Origin: Gammaproteobacteria bacterium
GTDB lineage: Bacteria > Pseudomonadota > Gammaproteobacteria > UBA5335 > SLRW01
Direction: 5' to 3'
Length of the DNA: 15,055 bases
Assembly (NCBI GenBank): GCA_007130745.1
Contig: SLRW01000014.1
Location: 1-15,055, forward strand
A model generated the notes under the pieces. It was not told where the DNA came from. It saw only the letters and a list, made by a program, of their open reading frames with translations, and ran no database searches. Each line of letters starts with the position of its first letter. The stretch's first letter is position 1. The position numbers were made by a program, and so were the translations under genes. Below, piece by piece: positions 7,066-12,243 of the stretch.

Positions 7066-8305
7066 AGCGCAGGGCCTCCGCCGGGTCGGTGCGTGAGGCG
7101 CTCCAGGCCGGATACAGCGTGGAGACCAGGGCCAGCCCCAGCGCCATCATGGCAATACGTACCACATCAATCTTTTGCAGTTCCGAAGGCAGCTCGCTGA
7201 TGTAGTACACATCGCGCAGCATGAACTCCATACCCATCACATTTTCAACCAGGGCCACCAGCGCCTCTACATTCTGCGCCAGCGCAATCCCGCCAATCAC
7301 ACCCAGGCCGGTGCCGATCACGCCAATCAGCATGCCCTGCACCATGAACACCCCGGTAATCCCCGCCGGCGAAACGCCCAGCGTGCGCAGAATAGCGATA
7401 TCGGCCTGCTTTTCGGTAACCACCATCACCAGCGTGGAGACGATATTGAACGCCGCCACGGCCACGATCAGCATCAGAATCACGAACATCACGGTTTTTT
7501 CGATCTGGATGGCACGGAAAAAATTGCCGTGCTGGCGCGTCCAGTCCGTAGCGTAGAGCCCGGGCTGCAGGCCGGGATTAATCGCCCGACTGACCTGCGG
7601 CGCAGCGAACAGGTCATCCAGCCGCAGGCGCACGCCGGTCACGCTGTCATCCAGACGATACAGTCGCGCTGCATCCTGCATGTGAATAAAGGCGTGGCTA
7701 CGATCGTATTCGTACATATCCACATCGAACAGCCCGACCACATTAAAGCGCCGCATTCTCGGCACTACTCCGGCAGGGGTCACCGAAGCCTCGGGCACCA
7801 TCACATCCACCGTCCCCCCGGCGCGCACCCCCAGGTTTTCCGCCAGCAGCCGGCCCAGCACAATATTGAACTCGCCCGGGCGTAGATCATGCATGCTGCC
7901 GGCCACCATCTGCTCGCCTACCTCAGACACGGCGCCTTCCTGCTCGGGCAGGATACCGCGCACAATCCCGCCGGTCAGATCGCGGCCGCTGCGCAGCATG
8001 GCCTCACCCTGTATATAAGGGGCGGCGCCCTCTACCCGCTCATATTCAAGCAACTTCTCCGCGAGCTCCTCCCAGTCCGAGACCCGGCGGTCATAGCTAA
8101 GTACGCTGGCGTGTGAGGTCATCGACAAGATGCGATCACGCAATTCGCGCTCGAAGCCGTTCATCACCGACAGCACCGTAATCAGCACCGTCACGCCCAA
8201 CGCAATCCCCAGAATAGATATCCAGGAGATAAAGGAAATGAAGTGATTTCGGCGCTTGGCGCGGGTATAGCGCAGGCCGATGAAAATTTCGAATGGTCTG
8301 AACAT
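7058..8305 (-). CDS. lolC: Lipoprotein-releasing system permease, LolC/LolE/LolF family
   Basis: This is the transmembrane subunit of the lipoprotein-releasing ABC transporter. Its 415 residues and layout are typical: one helix near 24-48, a large periplasmic domain (about 50-265), then three helices near 270-296, 317-345 and 382-402. Recognisable family motifs are SVMNGFERELRDRIL (46-60), VAVAAFNIVSTL (281-292), and the C-terminal STLYPAWSAS and PAEALRYE. The segment around VPRMRRFNVVGLF (181-193) aligns with the LolC region known as the Hook, which recruits LolA in E. coli. The start matches the E. coli LolC N-terminus (FIGLRYTRAKRRN), although only a weak purine-rich site precedes it. With no neighbouring lolE, the protein may work as a homodimer (LolF type) or pair with a permease encoded elsewhere. 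Confidence 0.93.
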   Translation of the reverse strand: MFRPFEIFIGLRYTRAKRRNHFISFISWISILGIALGVTVLITVLSVMNGFERELRDRILSMTSHASVLSYDRRVSDWEELAEKLLEYERVEGAAPYIQGEAMLRSGRDLTGGIVRGILPEQEGAVSEVGEQMVAGSMHDLRPGEFNIVLGRLLAENLGVRAGGTVDVMVPEASVTPAGVVPRMRRFNVVGLFDVDMYEYDRSHAFIHMQDAARLYRLDDSVTGVRLRLDDLFAAPQVSRAINPGLQPGLYATDWTRQHGNFFRAIQIEKTVMFVILMLIVAVAAFNIVSTLVMVVTEKQADIAILRTLGVSPAGITGVFMVQGMLIGVIGTGLGVIGGIALAQNVEALVALVENVMGMEFMLRDVYYISELPSELQKIDVVRIAMMALGLALVSTLYPAWSASRTDPAEALRYE

Positions 8306-8397
8306 GACCGCCGATTAGAACACAATTCGTCTGTACAGGGTATGAAGCGCGCGCTGATTCATTTGTCGCGCTGACTGAATACATCGACCCGTGGTGG

Positions 8398-8426
8398 TTC
8401 CCCCTTGCTTCCGGCGCTGCTATAGT
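8398..8426 (+). promoter_or_regulatory. Candidate promoter for the small exported-protein gene
   Basis: The 154-bp divergent gap between lolC and the next gene has a good -10 box, TATAGT (8421-8426), about 33 nt before the ATG. The element 17 bp upstream, TTCCCC, is a poor -35. I found no equally convincing promoter for lolC on the other strand: a TCTAAT at 8314-8319 would leave almost no leader. A 7-bp direct repeat GCGCTGA occurs at 8351 and 8368. Confidence 0.35.
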
Positions 8427-8459
8427 TGAGGTAGAGCATCAACGGAGAAGAGTAAAACC

Positions 8460-8792
8460 ATGACCCGTATGCAAGTTACTGTCATCATCGGCCTGCTCAC
8501 CCTGCTGCTGGCATCGCCGCTGATGGCCCAGTCGCAGACAGGTGACCGCAGCGGCGCCCTGAGCGTCCCACCCGGCACCCAGTTTGCTCCGGCGCGGTTG
8601 GAAAACCGCCCGGCGCGCGGCCTGCACATGGACCAGGTACGCCAGCGCTATGGTGAGCCGCGTCGGCTGCGACCGGCGGTAGGCGAGCCGCCCATTACCC
8701 GCTGGTACTACGATGACTTCGTCGTGGTTTTCGAGCACCAGTGGGTAATTCGCGCAGTCAGCATCGACCAGCCACCCGTCAAGCGTAACTGA
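8460..8792 (+). CDS. Small exported protein of unknown function, possibly BamE/SmpA-like fold
   Basis: The 110-residue product begins with a clear signal peptide: positive n-region, hydrophobic stretch at 7-20 and a likely cleavage after LMA (residue 23). There is no lipobox cysteine, so the mature form should be a soluble periplasmic protein of about 87 residues. The conserved-looking core is MDQVRQRYGEP (57-67), then VGEPPITRWYY (74-84) and VVVFEHQWVI (88-97). The M-x-x-V-x-x-x-x-G-x-P pattern followed by beta strands recalls the SmpA/BamE-type small fold, but that is inference. A GGAGAAG lies 9 nt before the ATG. The aguA start lies just beyond the stop, so it may share a transcript with the putrescine genes. 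No function can be assigned. Confidence 0.8.
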   Translation: MTRMQVTVIIGLLTLLLASPLMAQSQTGDRSGALSVPPGTQFAPARLENRPARGLHMDQVRQRYGEPRRLRPAVGEPPITRWYYDDFVVVFEHQWVIRAVSIDQPPVKRN

Positions 8793-8806
8793 GCCGCGTC
8801 TTGCGT

Positions 8807-9859
8807 ATGATCCGGCTGCCGGCCGAATGGGCGGCACAAAGTGCCGTCATGCTGGTCTGGCCCACCCCCGAGGGTCCGCGCCGCGACAGCCTGCACGCCG
8901 TTGAAGAAGAACTCTGCGTTCTCGCTGCTGCCGTCACCCGCTACCAGCCGTTGCTGGTGGTCGCCGCCGACAGCCTGCACGCCGCACATATCAGCGTCCT
9001 GCTTCGCCGTACGGGTGAACACACCGACCGCCTTCACATGGTGCATGCCCCCAGCGATGACATCTGGTGCCGTGACTACGGCCCGCTCACCATTATCGAG
9101 CCCGATAGCGGCGAAGCCCGCCTGATTGACTTCCGTTTCAACGGCTGGGGCGGCAAATACCCGGCACCCCATGATGACCGGCTGACCACGGCCCTGCAGG
9201 GCACAGGGGTATTTGGTAACAGCCCCTGTAATCACTCCAGCCTGGTGCTTGAAGGCGGCGCACTGGAAACCGACGGCCACGGCACCCTGCTGGCCACCGA
9301 GCGCAGCATCGTCGATGACGCCCGCAACCCCGGCAAAGACCGGTTGCAAATTGAAGAAGAGCTCAGACGACAGCTCGGCCTGCGTCGTTTCCTGTGGCTG
9401 CAACACGGCCAGCTCGCCGGCGACGATACCGACGGCCATATTGATACCCTGGCGCGCTTTGCCGACCCGCATACCCTGGTCTACCAGAGCTGCGATGACC
9501 CCGACGATGACCACTACGCCCCGCTACAAGCCATGACCGCAGAACTGCGCAGCTTTCACGACATCGACGGCCAGCCTTATCGACTGCTACCGCTACCACT
9601 GCCGCCCGCGATGCACAGCGACGACGGCCGCCGACTGCCTGCCGGCTATGCCAACTTCCTGATCATCAATGGCGCGGTGCTGGCTCCCGTCTACGGCGTA
9701 AACACCGACAGCAGGGCCCTCAAACAGCTGGCTAACGCCTTTCCTGGCCGGCGTATCGAGCCCGTACCCTGCCGTGAACTCATCAACGACAACGGCAGTC
9801 TTCACTGTGCGACCATGCAATTTCCGCGGGCATTACGCGTACAGGCAACAAACCCATGA
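8807..9859 (+). CDS. aguA: Agmatine deiminase
   Basis: AguA hydrolyses agmatine to N-carbamoylputrescine and ammonia, the second step of the arginine decarboxylase route to putrescine, in the cytoplasm. The 350 residues (from the ATG) fit the guanidino-modifying/PPAD-type deiminase family. Motifs seen, numbered from this ATG, are DDIWCRDYGP (84-93), the FNGWGGKYP substrate-site segment (111-119), LEGGALETDGHGT (148-160), the catalytic GDDTDGHID (205-213) with H211, and GSLHC (330-334) carrying the nucleophile Cys334. The start is uncertain. A TTG two codons earlier (8801) has a GAG at better spacing, while the ATG gives the usual RLPAEW N-terminus. The stop overlaps the aguB ATG (ATGA), and the two enzymes act consecutively. 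Confidence 0.94.
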   Translation: MIRLPAEWAAQSAVMLVWPTPEGPRRDSLHAVEEELCVLAAAVTRYQPLLVVAADSLHAAHISVLLRRTGEHTDRLHMVHAPSDDIWCRDYGPLTIIEPDSGEARLIDFRFNGWGGKYPAPHDDRLTTALQGTGVFGNSPCNHSSLVLEGGALETDGHGTLLATERSIVDDARNPGKDRLQIEEELRRQLGLRRFLWLQHGQLAGDDTDGHIDTLARFADPHTLVYQSCDDPDDDHYAPLQAMTAELRSFHDIDGQPYRLLPLPLPPAMHSDDGRRLPAGYANFLIINGAVLAPVYGVNTDSRALKQLANAFPGRRIEPVPCRELINDNGSLHCATMQFPRALRVQATNP

Positions 9860-10740
9860 GCAAATCACTGGACACCGCCCTGATCCAGCACAGCTGCGGC
9901 GATGACCCGGCCGTCAATCTGGCCGCGCAGATCGCTCGCGTGCGCGAGGCCGCCAATGACGGCGCCAGGCTGGTGCTGATGCAGGAGCTGCACAATCACC
10001 GTTACTTCTGCCAGATTGAAGACCCGGCACTGTTTGATCTTGCTGAACCTGTCCCCGGCCCCACCGCCGAGACGCTGGCTACACTCGCCGCTGAACTCAA
10101 GGTGGTGATTGTGGCTTCGGTTTTCGAGCGCCGCGCCGCCGGGCTCTATCACAATACCGCCGTGGTGCTCGACAGCGATGGCCGCATTGCCGGGCGCTAT
10201 CGCAAGATGCACATCCCGGATGACCCCGGTTATCACGAGAAATTCTATTTCACCCCCGGTGACACCGGCTTTACGCCCGTGGACACCGCCGTGGGCCGGC
10301 TCGGCGTGCTGGTGTGCTGGGACCAGTGGTACCCGGAAGCCGCGCGCCTGATGGCCCTGGCCGGGGCCGAGGTGCTGCTCTACCCCACCGCCATCGGCTG
10401 GGACGAACGCGACGACAAAGACGAACAACAACGCCAGCTCGATGCCTGGCGCACCAGCCAGCGCGCCCACGCCATCGCCAACGGCCTGCCAGTGCTGAGC
10501 TGCAACCGCTGTGGCGTGGAGCCCGACCCTGCAGGCCACGGACCCGGCATCCGTTTCTGGGGCCACAGTTTCGCCTGCGGCCCCCAGGGCGAAATCCTCG
10601 CCGAGGCCGACGAACAACCCCGCGTCCTGCACGCTCGCATCGACCTGCAGCGCAGCGAGGAAGTCCGCCGCATCTGGCCCTTCCTGCGCGACCGCCGCAT
10701 TGAGGCCTATGGGCCGCTGCTCAAGCGTTATAATGATTAA
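9856..10740 (+). CDS. aguB: N-carbamoylputrescine amidase
   Basis: AguB is a carbon-nitrogen hydrolase (nitrilase superfamily) that converts N-carbamoylputrescine to putrescine, CO2 and ammonia. The 294 residues are the expected length. The catalytic triad is visible: Glu44 in LMQELHNHRYF, Lys117 in RYRKMHIPDDPGYHEKFYF (positions 114-132), and Cys154 in VLVCWDQWYPEAARL. The HIPDDPGYHEKFYF segment is characteristic of the AguB subgroup rather than other nitrilases, and pairing with aguA in one operon confirms the substrate. It starts in a 4-nt overlap with aguA, with no strong Shine-Dalgarno, so coupling is likely. No gene for arginine decarboxylase is in the window. Confidence 0.96.
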   Translation: MSKSLDTALIQHSCGDDPAVNLAAQIARVREAANDGARLVLMQELHNHRYFCQIEDPALFDLAEPVPGPTAETLATLAAELKVVIVASVFERRAAGLYHNTAVVLDSDGRIAGRYRKMHIPDDPGYHEKFYFTPGDTGFTPVDTAVGRLGVLVCWDQWYPEAARLMALAGAEVLLYPTAIGWDERDDKDEQQRQLDAWRTSQRAHAIANGLPVLSCNRCGVEPDPAGHGPGIRFWGHSFACGPQGEILAEADEQPRVLHARIDLQRSEEVRRIWPFLRDRRIEAYGPLLKRYND

Positions 10741-10750
10741 GCAGGGCGTT

Positions 10751-10776
10751 TTACGTGATTACGTGGTTACGTCGCG
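10751..10776 (+). repeat. Left arm of a 26-bp perfect inverted repeat
   Basis: This stretch, beginning TTACGTGATTACGTGG, is the exact reverse complement of 11039-11064. It begins 10 bp after the aguB stop. It is itself built from ACGT-containing 8-bp words (GATTACGT, GGTTACGT). The outer ends of the two arms are 314 bp apart. Confidence 0.9.
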
Positions 10777-10948
10777 GGATGGATCGTAGCTGGCCGGAGA
10801 CGCCGCGACACGCGCCGATATGTTGTTTTTTGTGGCCTTAAAAAGCGTAAGGAAATGCTGATTAATACATTGCCCGCTTGCAAAGCCTGCAGCTACCCGA
10901 CTGGCCCCCGGTGTGCTTTGCGACAGACACTATTTCAACGGTTTGGCT

Positions 10949-10981
10949 TAATATTCGCGTCCATCTCGCGTGCATTTCGCG
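10949..10981 (-). repeat. Three tandem 11-bp units (CGCGA-type)
   Basis: Read on the minus strand the 33 bp divide into CGCGAAATGCA, CGCGAGATGGA and CGCGAATATTA. The first five bases are invariant and the units repeat at about one helical turn. Such spacing could suit a protein bound to one face of DNA, or it may be a degenerate intergenic repeat; nothing here decides between them. Confidence 0.7.
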
Positions 10982-11038
10982 GCAACCCGGCATGCTGTCA
11001 GCGCGTATAAAAACGCTTCAGTTCGGCACTGCCCCTCG

Positions 11039-11064
11039 CGCGACGTAACCACGTAATCACGTAA
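11039..11064 (-). repeat. Right arm of the 26-bp perfect inverted repeat
   Basis: This is the exact reverse complement of 10751-10776. It overlaps the first units of the 8-bp tandem repeat that continues towards the DAHP synthase gene, so the two repeat structures share an origin or a function. Confidence 0.9.
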
Positions 11065-11078
11065 CCACTTAATCACGT
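11043..11078 (+). repeat. 8-bp tandem repeat ACGTAAYC, about 4.5 copies
   Basis: Successive units are ACGTAACC, ACGTAATC, ACGTAACC, ACTTAATC and a partial ACGT. The CC and TC endings alternate, so the true period may be 16 bp. The array ends in a run of six T residues and lies directly upstream of the candidate promoter -10 box, so it occupies the position of the -35 region. Confidence 0.85.
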
Positions 11079-11084
11079 TTTTTA

Positions 11085-11093
11085 TGCCATAAT
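11085..11093 (+). promoter_or_regulatory. Candidate extended -10 promoter for the DAHP synthase-mfd pair
   Basis: TGCCATAAT (11085-11093) fits an extended -10 element (TG, one base, then CATAAT). The region 16-18 bp upstream falls within the 8-bp repeats and has no good -35, which is common for extended -10 promoters. Transcription would start near 11100, leaving a leader of about 30 nt before the ATG at 11131. Confidence 0.45.
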
Positions 11094-11130
11094 TCCGCCC
11101 CCGCTTTAGTGGCTACGGACCAACAAACCC

Positions 11131-12243
11131 ATGATCCTGATCCTTACCCCCGACATCGACACCGCCGACAAGCGCTACCAGGAACTGCTCGAACACCTCG
11201 ACAACCTGCCCGGGGTGTTCTATCGCGTGCATCGCGAAGTGGGCCAGGAGAACGTGCTCACCGAGCTCTACCTGATCGGCGACACTTCCAGCCTGGAAGA
11301 AGCCGACATGGCCGCACTGCCCTGCGTGGAGCGCGTGGTGCGCGTATCGCGCGCCTACCGTGTGCTGGGGCGCCACCGCGACGACCTGCGCTCCAGTCAC
11401 TTCGACTACCAGGGGCTGCGCTTCAGTCAGGACAATCTGCATATCTTTGCCGGCCTGTGCGCGGTGGATAATCCGAAGCATGTAGAGCTGACCCTGCGCG
11501 CGCTGCAGGAAAACGGCCTGCAATGCGCGCGCATGGGCGCCTACAAGCCACGCACCAACCCCTACTCCTTCCAGGGCCACGGCAGCGACTGCCTGCCGTA
11601 TGTATTCGAGCTGGCCGGCAAGTATGGCATCAAGGTGGTCGCCATGGAGATCACCCATGATACCCACATCGAGGAAATCCGCAGCGCCCTGGCCGCGGCC
11701 GGCAACCCGACCGGCGTGATGCTGCAGATCGGCACCCGCAACACTCAGAACTTCGAGCTACTCAAAGCCGTCGGCCGCCAGCAGGACTTCCCCGTGCTGC
11801 TCAAGCGCGGCTTTGGCATCACCCTGGATGAATCGCTCAACGCTGCTGAATACCTGGCCAGCGAAGGCAACCGCAATGTGGTCTTCGGCCTGCGCGGGAT
11901 GAAGACCAATCTGGGCGACCCGCACCGCAACTTCGTCGATTTCTCCCATGTGCCGGTAGTACGCCGACTGACCCGAATGCCGGTATGCATTGATCCTTCG
12001 CATTCAGTGGGCACGCTGCAACGCGATCCTGACGGCATCTCCGACCTGCACCACGCCACTGCCCAGGGCGTGATTGCCGGCGCCAATATGGTGCTGGTGG
12101 ACTTCCACCCCGAGCCCAGCAAGGCGCTGGTGGACGCCGCCCAGGCCCTGCGCCTGGAAGAATTGCCGCACTTTCTCAAGGATGTGTATATCGCCCGTGA
12201 AGCTTGGGAGAAGCGCGTCGCCCTGATGCGGGAGCCCTCATGA
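11131..12243 (+). CDS. 3-deoxy-7-phosphoheptulonate (DAHP) synthase, type I-beta-like
   Basis: It condenses phosphoenolpyruvate with erythrose 4-phosphate, the committed first step of the shikimate pathway to aromatic amino acids. The 370 residues comprise an N-terminal ferredoxin-like domain of the regulatory sort (about 1-80, ending RVVRVSRAYRVLGR) and a C-terminal barrel. Seen in the barrel are Cys110 (FAGLCAVDN), the substrate segment GAYKPRTNPYSFQG (136-149), Lys225 in LLKRG, His291 in DPSHS, Glu328 in HPEPSKAL and Asp335. Cys110, His291, Glu328 and Asp335 correspond to the usual metal ligands. Oddities are GLC instead of the usual GPC, and GLRG where many type I-beta enzymes have CERG. 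No strong Shine-Dalgarno precedes the ATG. The stop overlaps the mfd start. Confidence 0.92.
   Translation: MILILTPDIDTADKRYQELLEHLDNLPGVFYRVHREVGQENVLTELYLIGDTSSLEEADMAALPCVERVVRVSRAYRVLGRHRDDLRSSHFDYQGLRFSQDNLHIFAGLCAVDNPKHVELTLRALQENGLQCARMGAYKPRTNPYSFQGHGSDCLPYVFELAGKYGIKVVAMEITHDTHIEEIRSALAAAGNPTGVMLQIGTRNTQNFELLKAVGRQQDFPVLLKRGFGITLDESLNAAEYLASEGNRNVVFGLRGMKTNLGDPHRNFVDFSHVPVVRRLTRMPVCIDPSHSVGTLQRDPDGISDLHHATAQGVIAGANMVLVDFHPEPSKALVDAAQALRLEELPHFLKDVYIAREAWEKRVALMREPS

Larger units (their letters stand above)
10741..11130. other. 390-bp non-coding gap carrying an inverted-repeat, MITE-like element
   Basis: No plausible coding sequence is present on either strand between aguB and the DAHP synthase gene. 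The gap is richer in A/T runs than the surrounding genes. It holds, in order: the left arm of a 26-bp perfect inverted repeat, about 260 bp of unique sequence with a short CCTTA...TAAGG stem near 10836-10852, an 11-bp tandem repeat, a GCGT...ACGC stem, the right arm merged with an 8-bp tandem repeat, and a candidate promoter. No obvious target-site duplication flanks the arms, and no transposase fragment is seen. Confidence 0.7.

Noticed and set aside
8351..8374. Direct repeat GCGCTGA (8351 and 8368) in the lolC divergent gap as an operator.
   Set aside because: Only 7 bp long, not palindromic, and expected by chance at this GC content.
10729..10734. A perfect TATAAT at the very end of aguB.
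   Set aside because: No -35 element is found at 16-18 bp upstream, and it encodes aguB codons; the extended -10 at 11085 is a better candidate for the next gene.
11006..11011. TATAAA inside the GCGTATAAAAACGC stem as a promoter -10.
   Set aside because: The region 16-18 bp upstream has no resemblance to a -35 and there is no extended -10 TG.
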